Below, in pieces: positions 53,649 to 62,265 of a stretch of 64,000 nucleotides of DNA (position 1 is its first letter; each line of letters starts with the position of its first letter). The position numbers and the translations under genes are program-made. The notes beneath the pieces were generated by a model. It was not told where the DNA came from and ran no database searches. It saw nothing but the letters and a program-made list of their open reading frames with translations. The stretch lies in contig JAEUKE010000117.1 of NCBI GenBank assembly GCA_016794345.1, positions 62,001-126,000 on the forward strand. The letters run 5' to 3'. This DNA is from Myxococcales bacterium. GTDB lineage: Bacteria > Myxococcota_A > Polyangia > Polyangiales > Polyangiaceae.

Positions 53649-55475
53649 ATGACCGACGGCGCGGCTGAGGACGGCACCGAGGCCGCATTGCGCGCCGAGA
53701 TCGAGCGGCTCTCCCGCGAGCGACTGGATCTGCTGCGCGAGGTCGATCGCGTCGTGTCATTGGGCGACTTCGTCCTCCGCTGCTCGACGATCGCGGATCC
53801 GCTCGACGTCGTCGGGCGCGCGGTCGGGCTCCTCAAGGATCTGCTGGGGGTGCCGTTGGTCCGGGCCGTCGGACTGGTCGACGACTCCATCGATCCCTCC
53901 GCCTTCGCCGCCGCGCCTTCAAAGCGCACGCTCGTCCTGTTGCCCCAGCCCCTGGCGACGTGGCTGGCGGACGCGCCCACAGCCGCGCTCGTGCACGCAG
54001 GAGAGCCCTCGGACGCGCCGGACATCATCCCGCTCCTGCGCGGGGTCTTCCCCGAGAGAAACACGACCTGGGAGCACGCCTCGGTCACGGTGATCCCGCT
54101 GCGACCCCACCCGGGGCGCCCCGTGGGAGCCATCGTCGCGGTCGGAGAGGCCGGGGCCGGCCCCACCGACGCGGACGCGACGCTCCTCGTCCTGGCGACG
54201 AACCACATCGGCCGCGCGCTGCAGAACGCGCTCCTCGTGTCGGACCTGAGGTCGCGCAGCGAGGAGCTCGCGGAGAGCACGCGGCGATACCGGGAGAACC
54301 TGGAGGACCTGCAGCGGACCCAGCGGGAGCTCCTGCAGGCGCGCAAGCTCGAGGCCATCGGCCGACTCGCCGGCGGCATCGCACACGACTTCAACAACCT
54401 GCTCACGGTCATCCGCAACCACGCCGAGTTCCTGAAGGAGGGCAAGGAGCGCGATCAGGAGGACCTCGATGACATCGCCGCCATCGCCGAGGCGGCCGAT
54501 CGCGCGACGCGGATCACACGCCAGCTCCTCGCCTTCGGGCGACGGAACGACGCCCGCCCGGAGCTCCTCGACCTGAACCGAATGACGACGGAGTTCACGA
54601 AGCTGATCAGCCGCCTCGTCGGCGAGCACGTGACGATCGAGCTGCGACTCGAGCCCAGCCTGAGGCCCGTACGCGCGGACCGAGCGCAGCTCGAGCAGGT
54701 CCTCCTGAACCTGCTGACCAACGCCCGCGACGCCATGCCTGACGGTGGTGTCATCGTCGTTCGGACACGTCCCACGACGGAGGCGGAGCTCGCCGCCGTC
54801 GGCCTCCCTGCGAACCCCGCCCGGTTCCTCGCGCTCGTCGTCTCCGACAGCGGCCGCGGAATGGACGACGCGACGAGGGCCCACCTGTTCGAGCCATTTT
54901 TCACCACGAAGGAGCCTGGACAAGGGACGGGGCTCGGCCTCGCCACCGTCTACGGCATCGTCGACGGTCACGGCGGGAAGATCCAGGTGACCAGCGAGCC
55001 CGAGCGCGGCACGTCGTTCACGATCTTCCTGCCGACCTCGCGGAGCTCGTCGGTGGAGGTCGAGGCCGTGCGCGGGCCCACCGCGGATCGCGCGGCGGGG
55101 CTGGGCGCCACGATCCTCCTCGTGGAAGACGATCCCGCGCTCCGCAGCGTCGCCTTCCGGACGCTCAGCTCGCGCGGCTACCGCGTCCTGCAGGCGCGCG
55201 ACGGGGCCGAGGGGATGGAGATCGCCAAGAAACACACCGACACGATCGACGTCGTCGTGACCGACGTCGTGATGCCGCGCCTCTCAGGCCCCAAGCTCGT
55301 CGCACAGCTACGCGCCCTTCGTCCCACCCTGAAGGTCGTCTACGTGTCCGGCTACACGTTCGACATGCTCGACCCGCGCACGCTCGAGGACGGCACGTTC
55401 CTGACGAAGCCGTTCACGGCGGCGGACCTCGCCGCCGCCGTGAAGGAAGCCGTCGCGCAAGCGAAGGGCGCCTGA
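53649..55475 (+). CDS. Hybrid sensor histidine kinase with C-terminal receiver
   Basis: 608 residues, soluble. A short coiled coil (~12-35) leads into a GAF-like sensor domain (~40-200, ending DATLLVLATNHIGRALQNAL). A second coiled coil (~205-240) carries HisKA with the phospho-acceptor H246 in GGIAHDFNNLLTVI. The ATPase domain has the N-box NLLTNARDAMP, DSGRGMD and GTGLGLATVYGIV. The receiver at ~487-605 has acidic pair EDD, phospho-acceptor D539 in VVVTDVVMP and Lys in FLTKPF. There is no membrane span, so it senses a cytoplasmic signal. A separate output protein is not adjacent. Confidence 0.95.
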   Translation: MTDGAAEDGTEAALRAEIERLSRERLDLLREVDRVVSLGDFVLRCSTIADPLDVVGRAVGLLKDLLGVPLVRAVGLVDDSIDPSAFAAAPSKRTLVLLPQPLATWLADAPTAALVHAGEPSDAPDIIPLLRGVFPERNTTWEHASVTVIPLRPHPGRPVGAIVAVGEAGAGPTDADATLLVLATNHIGRALQNALLVSDLRSRSEELAESTRRYRENLEDLQRTQRELLQARKLEAIGRLAGGIAHDFNNLLTVIRNHAEFLKEGKERDQEDLDDIAAIAEAADRATRITRQLLAFGRRNDARPELLDLNRMTTEFTKLISRLVGEHVTIELRLEPSLRPVRADRAQLEQVLLNLLTNARDAMPDGGVIVVRTRPTTEAELAAVGLPANPARFLALVVSDSGRGMDDATRAHLFEPFFTTKEPGQGTGLGLATVYGIVDGHGGKIQVTSEPERGTSFTIFLPTSRSSSVEVEAVRGPTADRAAGLGATILLVEDDPALRSVAFRTLSSRGYRVLQARDGAEGMEIAKKHTDTIDVVVTDVVMPRLSGPKLVAQLRALRPTLKVVYVSGYTFDMLDPRTLEDGTFLTKPFTAADLAAAVKEAVAQAKGA

Positions 55476-55487
55476 TGCGCAGGCGCT

Positions 55488-55510
55488 CCCCCTCACCCGA
55501 GGTGAGGGGG
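55488..55510. terminator. GC hairpin between convergent genes (copy 2)
   Basis: CCCCCTCACC (55488-55497), loop CGA, GGTGAGGGGG (55501-55510). It lies between the histidine kinase and thiolase stops and is probably a bidirectional terminator. Confidence 0.7.
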
Positions 55511-55521
55511 GCACCGAAAGC

Positions 55522-56718
55522 TCACGCGCGCTCGAGGACCACGGCGATCCCCTGCCCGCCGCCGATGCAGGCGGCGCCGATCGCGAGGCGCTTCTGCGTC
55601 CGCTTGAGCGTGTAGACCAGGTTCGTCGTGATGCGCGCGCCCGACGCGCCGAGCGGGTGGCCGAGCGCGATCGCGCCGCCGTTCACGTTCACCTTCTCCT
55701 CGGGGAGCCCGAGCTCCTTCTGCACGGCGAGGAACTGCGGCGCGAAGGCCTCGTTGATGTCGAACAGGTCGATCTCGTCCTGCTTGAGCCCGGTGCGCTC
55801 GAGCGCGATGCGGATCGCGGGAGCCGGACCGATCCCCATGATCGACGGGTCGACGCCCGCCACGCCCCACCCGACGAGCTTCGCCAGCGGCGCGAGGCCC
55901 TTCGCCTTCGCCCAGTCCGCTCCGCAGACGAGCAGCGCCGCGGCGCCGTCGCAGATGCCCGAGGCGTTGCCGGCCGTGACCACCCCGTCCTTGCGGAACA
56001 CGGGCGGGAGCTTGGCGAGCCCTTCGGCGGTCGTCTCGGGGCGCGGGTGCTCGTCGCGCGCGACGGTGATCTCCTTGCGCCCCGCCTTGACGGTGACCGG
56101 AAAGACCTCGTCGGCGAACGCACCTGCCTCGAACGCAGCGGCCCAGCGCTTCTGCGAGCGCAGCGCGAAGGCGTCCGCGTGCTCGCGGGTGATGCCGTAC
56201 TTGTCCGCGAGGTTCTCCGCCGTCATGCCCATGGGCGTCTTGCAGAAGCTGTCGGTCAGCGCCTCCCAGAGCGTATCGACGAGCACGGGGGGCTTGCCGA
56301 ACCTCGCGCCGCCGTCGCGCAGACCGAAGAAGGCGTGCGGAGCCTGCGACATGTTCTCGCTGCCGGCGGCCAGCACACACGACGCTTCACCCAGCAGGAT
56401 CTGCTCGGCCGCGGTGACGACGGCCTGGAAGCCCGAGCCGCAGAGGCGGTTCAGCGTGAGAGCCGGCTTCTCGATCGGTACCCCCGCCTTGAGCCCGACG
56501 TGCCGCGCCCCGTAGATGGCGTCGGGGCTCGTCTGCTGGACGTTGCCGAGGACAACCTGATCGATGTCCGCAGCCTGCACGCCGGCCTGCTCGATCGTCG
56601 CCTTGGCGGCGAGGACGGCGAGGTCCGTCGCGCTGATGTCCTTGAACGAGCCGGAGAGCGCCCCGAACGGGGTCCGCTTGGCCGCGACGATCCAGATTTC
56701 CTTCGAGAGCTTCGTCAT
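55522..56718 (-). CDS. Acetyl-CoA C-acetyltransferase (thiolase)
   Basis: 398 residues, full length. It condenses two acetyl-CoA to acetoacetyl-CoA or runs the reverse beta-oxidation step. The nucleophilic Cys lies in LNRLCGSGFQAVVTAAEQ near residue 90. The second signature is NVNGGAIALGHPLGASGARI with the catalytic His, and the proton-donor Cys is in ACIGGGQGIAVVLE at the end. The ribosome binding site AGGAGACGGCC precedes the ATG. Length and motifs fit biosynthetic thiolases (PhaA/AtoB type), but the direction in vivo cannot be told. It is monocistronic and convergent with the histidine kinase. Confidence 0.95.
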   Translation of the reverse strand: MTKLSKEIWIVAAKRTPFGALSGSFKDISATDLAVLAAKATIEQAGVQAADIDQVVLGNVQQTSPDAIYGARHVGLKAGVPIEKPALTLNRLCGSGFQAVVTAAEQILLGEASCVLAAGSENMSQAPHAFFGLRDGGARFGKPPVLVDTLWEALTDSFCKTPMGMTAENLADKYGITREHADAFALRSQKRWAAAFEAGAFADEVFPVTVKAGRKEITVARDEHPRPETTAEGLAKLPPVFRKDGVVTAGNASGICDGAAALLVCGADWAKAKGLAPLAKLVGWGVAGVDPSIMGIGPAPAIRIALERTGLKQDEIDLFDINEAFAPQFLAVQKELGLPEEKVNVNGGAIALGHPLGASGARITTNLVYTLKRTQKRLAIGAACIGGGQGIAVVLERA

Positions 56719-56776
56719 GGCCGTCTCCTACTGCGGCCGCGCCGAACCCTGAAGTGGTTTCCGCACGAGGCCGAGG

Positions 56777-56782
56777 TAAGCT
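56777..56782 (+). promoter_or_regulatory. -10-like hexamer TAAGCT before the Fpg-like gene
   Basis: TAAGCT preceded by GG ends 6 nt before GTG 56789; the initiator proline must follow the start directly, so the start is certain and the transcript would be leaderless. Confidence 0.55.
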
Positions 56783-56788
56783 CGGCTC

Positions 56789-57754
56789 GTGCCCGAGCTA
56801 CCCGACATCGCGGCCTATCTGTCGGCGATCGAGGAGCGGGCCGGCGGCGCCACCTTGACGCGTGTCCGGCTCGCGAGCCCGTTCGTGCTGCGCACGGCCA
56901 TCCCCCCGATCCGCGAGGCGGAGGGCAAGCGGCTCCTCCGGCTCGAGCGCCTCGGGAAGCGCATCATCCTCTGCCTCGAAGGCGACCTCTTCCTGGTCAT
57001 CCACCTCATGGTCGCCGGTCGCTTCCGCTGGCTCGAGGCAGGCGCCAAGATCCCCGGCAAGCTCGGGCTGCTCGCGCTCGACTTCGAGACGGGCTCCTTG
57101 ATCCTGACCGAGGCGAGCACGAAGAAGCGCGCGTCGCTCCACCTCGTGGCCGGGCGGGCCCAGCTCGCCGACTTCGATCGCGGCGGGCTCGAGCTGTCCG
57201 GCTCCACGCTCGAGACGTTCCGCGCGGCCATGACCCGCGAGCGCCACACGCTCAAGCGCGCCCTCACCGACCCGACCATCCTGAGCGGCGTCGGCAACGC
57301 GTATTCGGACGAGATCCTGCACGCGGCTAGGCTCTCGCCCATGAAGATGACGAGCTCGTTATCCGACGAGGAGTGGGCGCGCCTCTACGACACGACGCTC
57401 TCGGTGCTCGAGACGTGGACGGCGCGGCTGCGCGCCGAGGCCGGCTCGAAGTTCCCCGAGAACGTGACCGCCTTCCGCGCAGAGATGGCCGTCCACGGGC
57501 GTTACGGTAAGCCGTGCCCCCGCTGCGGCGCGCCGGTCCAGCGCATCACGTACGCCGACAACGAGACGAACTACTGCCCGACCTGCCAGACGGGCGGAAA
57601 GCTCCTCGCGGATCGGTCGCTCTCCCGCCTCCTCGGCGCGGACTGGCCGAAGACCCTGGAGGAGCTGGAGGAGAAGCGGCCGGCGGCGAAGCTCAAGCCG
57701 AACCCCGAGCGGAGCACCCGGACCCCGAAAAAAGCGCCGAGGAAGAGCCAATGA
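56789..57754 (+). CDS. DNA-formamidopyrimidine glycosylase (Fpg/Nei) family protein
   Basis: 321 residues; base-excision repair glycosylase/AP lyase. The GTG start places Pro2-Glu3 (MPELPDIAAYL), the catalytic N-terminal proline and glutamate. A conserved Lys is in RLGKRIILCLEGDLFLVIHL, and the helix-two-turn-helix region holds LSGVGNAYSDEILHAA. The zinc finger is CPRCGAPVQRI ... YCPTCQ at about 244-267. Unlike standard Fpg (~270 residues), which ends soon after the finger, this has ~55 extra basic residues (RSTRTPKKAPRKSQ end) that may add DNA affinity. Divergence from MutM makes the exact lesion specificity unclear. Confidence 0.9.
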   Translation: MPELPDIAAYLSAIEERAGGATLTRVRLASPFVLRTAIPPIREAEGKRLLRLERLGKRIILCLEGDLFLVIHLMVAGRFRWLEAGAKIPGKLGLLALDFETGSLILTEASTKKRASLHLVAGRAQLADFDRGGLELSGSTLETFRAAMTRERHTLKRALTDPTILSGVGNAYSDEILHAARLSPMKMTSSLSDEEWARLYDTTLSVLETWTARLRAEAGSKFPENVTAFRAEMAVHGRYGKPCPRCGAPVQRITYADNETNYCPTCQTGGKLLADRSLSRLLGADWPKTLEELEEKRPAAKLKPNPERSTRTPKKAPRKSQ

Positions 57755-57824
57755 ATTCGCGGACGACGCCGCGTGGTGCCGGACGGTCTCTTAAGGTGGT
57801 CTGGTTCGAGCCGAAGACCGGAGC

Positions 57825-58526
57825 GTGGGGCAAAACGAGCCAATCGTTCTAGCCGCGCACGCGCAGATCAACCTGCGCGCCGTCGAGCTTCTGGGAGATC
57901 CGCTGGCCGGCCAGGCCAGACGTCTCCTCGAGCCCGCGGTCACGGCGGCGATCGAGGCCACGCCTCGGATGGGCTGGGTGCCCGTCCGTGTGCTCCAGAA
58001 GCTCATCCACGCCGTTCGCGACGCGGCCGGCATGCAGGGCCTGTATCGCGTGTGCGAAGGGACGATGTTGCGCACGTTCGAGCAGCCGCTCTTCCGGCCG
58101 TTGATCGAAGCAGCGACGACGATCCACCTGCTCGAGCCCGTCGCCGTGCTCCGCCTCGCGTGCGCGACCTACCCGCTCCTCTACCGGAACAACGGCACGC
58201 TGAGGCTCGGCGAGCGGACACACGACTCGGTGGAGCTCTTGCTCGTCGGCGGCGCCCCCTCGCTCGTCTCCGATGAGGTCTTCCTCCACGCCTTCGGCCT
58301 CGGGCTGCAGTCGATCCACCGGCTCTCCCGCCCCGCCGCGACGGTGCAGGCGATCGTGCGGGACCGAGAAGCGGGCCTCGTGCGCTTCGTCTGCTCGGAC
58401 GGCGACCAGGTAGCGCTCCCTCAGGGCCTCGAGGCCCGGTACACCCCGACGACGACCGGCCCCGCTCCCGAGCGAACCTGCGCCCAGAGCTCCGCCCCCC
58501 GGACGGGCACCCCGAGCGCCACGTAG
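57825..58526 (+). CDS. Hypothetical protein, possibly DUF2378-like
   Basis: 233 residues from GTG 57825, soluble. It is helical at first (LRAVELLGDPLAGQARRLLE), then RMGWVPVRVLQKLIHAVRDA and LEPVAVLRLACATYPLLYRN, ending in beta strands (TVQAIVRDREAGLVRFVCSD). The layout recalls the myxobacterial DUF2378 family of ~200-residue proteins, but I am not sure. The last ~30 residues (TTTGPAPERTCAQ onward) overlap the convergent lipoprotein gene by 106 bp and look like antisense coding, although no earlier stop exists. Confidence 0.65.
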   Translation: MGQNEPIVLAAHAQINLRAVELLGDPLAGQARRLLEPAVTAAIEATPRMGWVPVRVLQKLIHAVRDAAGMQGLYRVCEGTMLRTFEQPLFRPLIEAATTIHLLEPVAVLRLACATYPLLYRNNGTLRLGERTHDSVELLLVGGAPSLVSDEVFLHAFGLGLQSIHRLSRPAATVQAIVRDREAGLVRFVCSDGDQVALPQGLEARYTPTTTGPAPERTCAQSSAPRTGTPSAT

Positions 58527-59050
58527 CAGCCTCGCTGGCCGCCGACGATCGCGACCTGCCCCGTCCGCGTGTCCTGAGCCAGGATCCGGAACGAGCCCTC
58601 GGTCCGGTCCACCAGGAACAGATCGACCTCGGCCACGCCCAGCCCACCATGCGCGATGATCGTCACGCACTCGGCCGGGGCGAGCGGCAGCGGGAGGACG
58701 GCGCGGGCGCCCTCCTCCAAGGTCGCGCTCCGAACCGGCTCGGCCTCGAGCCCGCGTGCCTCCGAAAGCGCGGTGTGCTCGAGCGCGCGGGCCGTCACCT
58801 TGGGCGGGCTCTTCTCCTCGAAGGCCTGCGTCGGGCGATCGAGGTTTCGTCGCAGGACCTCCTCCGCGTTCGGATCGACGGCGACGATCTCCTTGGGCGG
58901 GGGGAGCGGGGCGTCCGGCGGCTCGAGGATGATCGCCCGAGGCGGGGGCGCGCGCGGCGCCCCGAGCTCGGGCCGGTAGGGTGCTTCGGAGCTGCAGGCG
59001 ACGAGCAACACCGTCGAGACCGAACGGAGAGCCGCATCGCGAGCGCGCAC
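58421..59050 (-). CDS. Putative lipoprotein, function unknown
   Basis: 209 residues. The N-terminus MRARDAALRSVSTVLLVACS is a short lipoprotein signal with lipobox LVAC. A Pro-rich linker (PRAPPPRAIILEPPDAPLPP) follows to ~55, then a helical piece, then a beta domain with ECVTIIAHGGLGVAEVDLFL and GQVAIVGGQRGCYVALGVPV, ending GPVVVGVYRA. Two cysteines in that domain may form a disulfide. No family recognised. It is convergent with, and overlaps by 106 bp, the gene ending at 58526. Confidence 0.75.
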   Translation of the reverse strand: MRARDAALRSVSTVLLVACSSEAPYRPELGAPRAPPPRAIILEPPDAPLPPPKEIVAVDPNAEEVLRRNLDRPTQAFEEKSPPKVTARALEHTALSEARGLEAEPVRSATLEEGARAVLPLPLAPAECVTIIAHGGLGVAEVDLFLVDRTEGSFRILAQDTRTGQVAIVGGQRGCYVALGVPVRGAELWAQVRSGAGPVVVGVYRASRP

Positions 59051-59148
59051 GTGGCTCGATACCGCGGCCGGGCGCGTCGGACAACCGACAGTTCCAGGTC
59101 GAGGCCTGGCCTCTTGGCACCGCGGTCAGGGCGTGTCACGCCGCCTCC

Positions 59149-60129
59149 ATGACCAGCGGGGAGGCGCAGATCCTCACGCACGGGTACTGCTTCGACGGGC
59201 TCGTGAGCGCCGCGCTCGCGACGCACCTCGTCCGGCAGCTGCATCGCGAGGTCACTCGATTCGGGTACCGCTCGTGCGGCTACGGCCCGCGGCTCAAGCA
59301 GATCCCGCAGGCCTGGCTCGGAGGCGCGGTGAACGTGCTCTGCGACTTCCGCTACGTCGAGAGCCCAAGGCTCTCGTATTACTTCGATCACCACGCCACG
59401 GCGTTTGCGTCGCGGGGCGAGGAGACCGCCGCGCGCGAGCGCGTGGCGAGGAGCAAGGGCGCGCGCCACCTCGTCTTCGACCCGACCTATGGCAGCTGCG
59501 CGAAGCTCATGGCCGACACGATGCGGGAGACCTTCGGCGTCGACATGCGGCACCTGACGGATCTCGTGGCATGGGCCGACAAGGTCGACGCTGCGCGCTT
59601 CGACGATCCGGAGGAGGCGTTTTTCGCCAGGGCTCCCGCGCTCGTCCTGGCGGACGTGGCCGAGCACCACGGGAGCAGCGCGTACGTGGGCCAGCTCGCG
59701 CCTCGGCTCCTCGCTCACCCGCTCGAGGCGCTCGCCGCCTCGGAGGACGTGCGGGCGCTGGCGTCACCCATCGCGGAGGAGAAGGCGCGTTACCTCGCGC
59801 TCGTCCGGCAGGCGGGCAAGCGTTTCGGAGACGTGGTGCTGGTCGACCTCGCCGAGTCCGGCGCGCGTCCCGCCGGGAAGTTCGCGACCTACGTCGCGTT
59901 CCCGGACTGCACGTATTCGGTCGCCCTCCTGCGGACGCAAGACCAGCTCAAGGTGGGCGTCGGCTACAACCCCTGGTCGGGCAAGCCGCGCCGGCACGAC
60001 GTCGCCGCGCTCTGCAAGCGCGAGGGCGGCGGGGGCCACGCCGTCGTCGGCGCGGCCACGTTTGCGTTCGCCGACATCGATCGCGCCCGCCAGGCCGCGC
60101 ATCGCATCGTCGAGCAGCTCGGCAGGTAG
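59149..60129 (+). CDS. DHH-family phosphoesterase-like protein
   Basis: 326 residues. The N-terminal half has HGYCFDGLVSAALATHLVRQ (a motif I-like Asp) and DFRYVESPRLSYYFDHHATA, with the DHH motif that names the family. The C-terminal part ends with the DHHA1 signature in CKREGGGGHAVVGAATF, which binds nucleic acid or nucleotides. Family members include RecJ, nanoRNases and c-di-AMP phosphodiesterases. Motif I here is CFDG where the family often has D-x-D, so activity may differ. The ATG at 59149 precedes the first motif by 12 residues. It is convergent with a LysR gene 4 bp away. Confidence 0.82.
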   Translation: MTSGEAQILTHGYCFDGLVSAALATHLVRQLHREVTRFGYRSCGYGPRLKQIPQAWLGGAVNVLCDFRYVESPRLSYYFDHHATAFASRGEETAARERVARSKGARHLVFDPTYGSCAKLMADTMRETFGVDMRHLTDLVAWADKVDAARFDDPEEAFFARAPALVLADVAEHHGSSAYVGQLAPRLLAHPLEALAASEDVRALASPIAEEKARYLALVRQAGKRFGDVVLVDLAESGARPAGKFATYVAFPDCTYSVALLRTQDQLKVGVGYNPWSGKPRRHDVAALCKREGGGGHAVVGAATFAFADIDRARQAAHRIVEQLGR

Positions 60130-60133
60130 CCTC

Positions 60134-61039
60134 TCAAACCTGGACGAGCTCGGTCGTCCGGTCGCGCAGCCAGGCCAGGAAGCGGTCGGCGTCCTGCCGC
60201 TTGTGCCAGATCATCCCTTGCGGAAACGGCCGCAGCGCGACCGGAGGCTCGAACAGGTGCAGGCCCAGCGAGTCGGCGACGGCGCGCGCGCTGCGCAGGC
60301 TGCAGGTCAACACCAGATCGCTCCCGGCGACCAGCTGGGCGGCGGGCAGGAACGTGGGCGAGACGTAGGCGACGCGGCGCGACAGGCCCCGCTTCTTCAG
60401 CGCGTGGTCCACGGCGCCGCGCACGCGGCCGCCAGGCGAGACCAGCGCGTGCTGGAGGGCCGCGAAGCGAGCCGCGGTGATCTTCCCCTTGAGGATGGGG
60501 TGGCCGCGCCGCACGACGCAAATGAACGGCTCCTCCACGAGAAGCCGCACCGCGAGCCCGCGACCGGTCACGAGCTTGGAGATGGCCAGGTCGATCTCGC
60601 CGCGCGCGAGCTGCTCGAGCGACTCCGGCGCGAACGGGAGGAACTCCAGGTCGACGAGCGGCGCCTCGCGCGCGAGCGCGCGGTGGAGCGCGGGGCCGAC
60701 GATGGTGTGCCCGAAGTCGGTCGCGGCGATCCGGACCGACCGCTCTTCCCTCGAGGGATCGAGCGCCTCGGGCCGGGCGGCGGCCGTCGCCAGCCAGGAC
60801 GTCCCTTCTCGGAGCGCGGGCGCGATCTGCTTCGCCCGCGGGGTCAGCGTCATTCGACGGCCGCTGCGCACGAGGAGCGGATCGCCGAGCAGGTCACGTG
60901 CTCGAGCGAGGGCGTGGCTCATCGCGCTCTCCGAGAGCCCCATGCTGCGCGCGGCGGCGCCCACGCTCCCCGCGGTGAGAAGCGCGTCGAGGGAGACGAG
61001 GAGGTTGGCGTCGACGCCGGCGAGCGGGCTCTTCTCCAC
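60134..61039 (-). CDS. LysR-family transcriptional regulator
   Basis: 301 residues from GTG 61039, which has TACGCT 7 nt upstream; longer readings run through the operators. The winged helix-turn-helix is at about 8-66 (NLLVSLDALLTAGSVGAAAR, then LSESAMSHALARARDLLGD and LVRSGRRMTLTPRA). The effector domain from ~95 has RIAATDFGHTIVGPALHRAL and EIDLAISKL. It resembles the NodD/SyrM-like branch by its SESAMSHAL recognition helix. It is divergent from an SMP-30-like lipoprotein gene, with two matching palindromes between them that it probably binds. Confidence 0.93.
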   Translation of the reverse strand: MEKSPLAGVDANLLVSLDALLTAGSVGAAARSMGLSESAMSHALARARDLLGDPLLVRSGRRMTLTPRAKQIAPALREGTSWLATAAARPEALDPSREERSVRIAATDFGHTIVGPALHRALAREAPLVDLEFLPFAPESLEQLARGEIDLAISKLVTGRGLAVRLLVEEPFICVVRRGHPILKGKITAARFAALQHALVSPGGRVRGAVDHALKKRGLSRRVAYVSPTFLPAAQLVAGSDLVLTCSLRSARAVADSLGLHLFEPPVALRPFPQGMIWHKRQDADRFLAWLRDRTTELVQV

Positions 61040-61046
61040 GGCGCTC

Positions 61047-61052
61047 AGCGTA
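61047..61052 (-). promoter_or_regulatory. -10-like hexamer TACGCT before the LysR gene
   Basis: Minus-strand TACGCT preceded by GG ends 7 nt before GTG 61039. It lies next to the operator pair, so bound regulator would compete with RNA polymerase (autorepression likely). Confidence 0.5.
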
Positions 61053-61053
61053 C

Positions 61054-61068
61054 CTGCACACGCTGCAG
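61054..61068. promoter_or_regulatory. Palindromic operator site 1, CTGCA-N5-TGCAG
   Basis: CTGCACACGCTGCAG in the 98-bp divergent region between the LysR gene and the SMP-30-like gene. Confidence 0.75.
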
Positions 61069-61076
61069 GATACGAG

Positions 61077-61091
61077 CTGCAATACTTGCAG
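61077..61091. promoter_or_regulatory. Palindromic operator site 2, CTGCA-N5-TGCAG
   Basis: CTGCAATACTTGCAG, same pattern as site 1 with centres 23 bp (about two helical turns) apart, so two LysR dimers could bind the same DNA face. Confidence 0.75.
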
Positions 61092-61137
61092 TGGCCGCCG
61101 GTCACAGCCGACACACTCTCTCGGCCAGGAGAGACAC

Positions 61138-62217
61138 ATGACCAAAGCGACGCTGATCACGATGGTGCTGGCTTCGACCCTGGCGACGGCTTGCGGCGAC
61201 GACGACGCGGGGACGGGCGGCGGGACGACGACGAGCACGACGAGCACGACCTCGAGCACGACCTCCGGCGCCACGACCACCTCGGGCGGCCAGGGGGGCG
61301 GCGGCGGAGCGGGCGGCGGTGAGCTCCAGGTGGAGGTCCTGAAGAGCTTCGACGCCGCGCAGTTCCAGCTCCCGGAGGGCATCGTCGTGCGCGGAAGCGA
61401 CCTCTTCCTGGGCTTCGCCTTCACCTCCGCCGTCGAGCGGTTCGAGCTCGACGGCAGCGGCGAGACCCCGTTCTCCACGCTGCCGGTGCCCGCGAACAGC
61501 AGCGGGTTCATGACCGGCCTGACGGTCGATCCTGCGGGCGACGTCTACGCGGCGCTCGTCTCCTTCACGGGGGACCCGGTGCCAGGCGTCTACCGCGTGC
61601 CGGCGGCAGGCGGCGCGCCGGTGCTCTTCGCCTCCCATCCCTCGATGGTGTTTCCGAACGGCTTCGCCTGGGACGACGCGGGCACGCTCTTCGTGACGGA
61701 CTCGGCGACCGGCACCATCCTCTCGATCGACTCGAACGGCGCCGCGACGCCGTGGCTCGCCGATCCGATCCTCGCAGGTGATCCGACGGCGTGTGGGGGC
61801 CAAGCCGACGATCTCGTCGTCGGCGCCAACGGCGTCGTCTGGACGGGCGACGCGCTCCTCGTCGCGAACAGCGACAAGGGGCTCGTCGCTCGCATCCCGA
61901 TCGAGGCGGACGGCTCCGCCGGGGCGGTCGAGACCTTGGCGGGCCCGGACTGCGCGAAGCTCGCGGGCATCGACGGGATCACCCAGGACGAAGACGGCGC
62001 GCTCGTCGCTGCCATCAACCGCGCGGACCGGCTCGTCCGCATCGACGAAGGCGGCGCGGTGACGACGCTCCTCGAGGGCGCGCCGCTGGACTTCCCGGCG
62101 AGCGTCACGTTTGCGGGCAGCGGCGACGAGCGCGCGCTCTACGTGACCAGCTTCGCGCTCACGCGGGCGCTCGCCGGCGAGCCGGCGAGCCCCGCGCTCT
62201 TGCGCGTCCGCTTCTGA
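61138..62217 (+). CDS. SMP-30/gluconolactonase-like beta-propeller lipoprotein
   Basis: 359 residues. The signal MTKATLITMVLASTLATAC has lipobox ATAC; a Thr/Ser/Gly-rich linker runs to ~62. The rest reads as a six-bladed propeller: FQLPEGIVVRGSDLFLGFAF, then FMTGLTVDPAGDVYAALVSF, VFPNGFAWDDAGTLFVTDSA with the Asn-Gly-Asp positions that bind metal in SMP-30 proteins, and LAGIDGITQDEDGALVAAIN. Activity (lactonase or a binding propeller) is unknown. The ribosome binding site AGGAGAGACAC precedes the ATG. It is probably controlled by the divergent LysR through the paired operators. Confidence 0.85.
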   Translation: MTKATLITMVLASTLATACGDDDAGTGGGTTTSTTSTTSSTTSGATTTSGGQGGGGGAGGGELQVEVLKSFDAAQFQLPEGIVVRGSDLFLGFAFTSAVERFELDGSGETPFSTLPVPANSSGFMTGLTVDPAGDVYAALVSFTGDPVPGVYRVPAAGGAPVLFASHPSMVFPNGFAWDDAGTLFVTDSATGTILSIDSNGAATPWLADPILAGDPTACGGQADDLVVGANGVVWTGDALLVANSDKGLVARIPIEADGSAGAVETLAGPDCAKLAGIDGITQDEDGALVAAINRADRLVRIDEGGAVTTLLEGAPLDFPASVTFAGSGDERALYVTSFALTRALAGEPASPALLRVRF

Positions 62218-62265
62218 CCGTGTGCTGAAGAAGGGGGCGTCAGGGCGCGGGATGACGCCCTCGCT

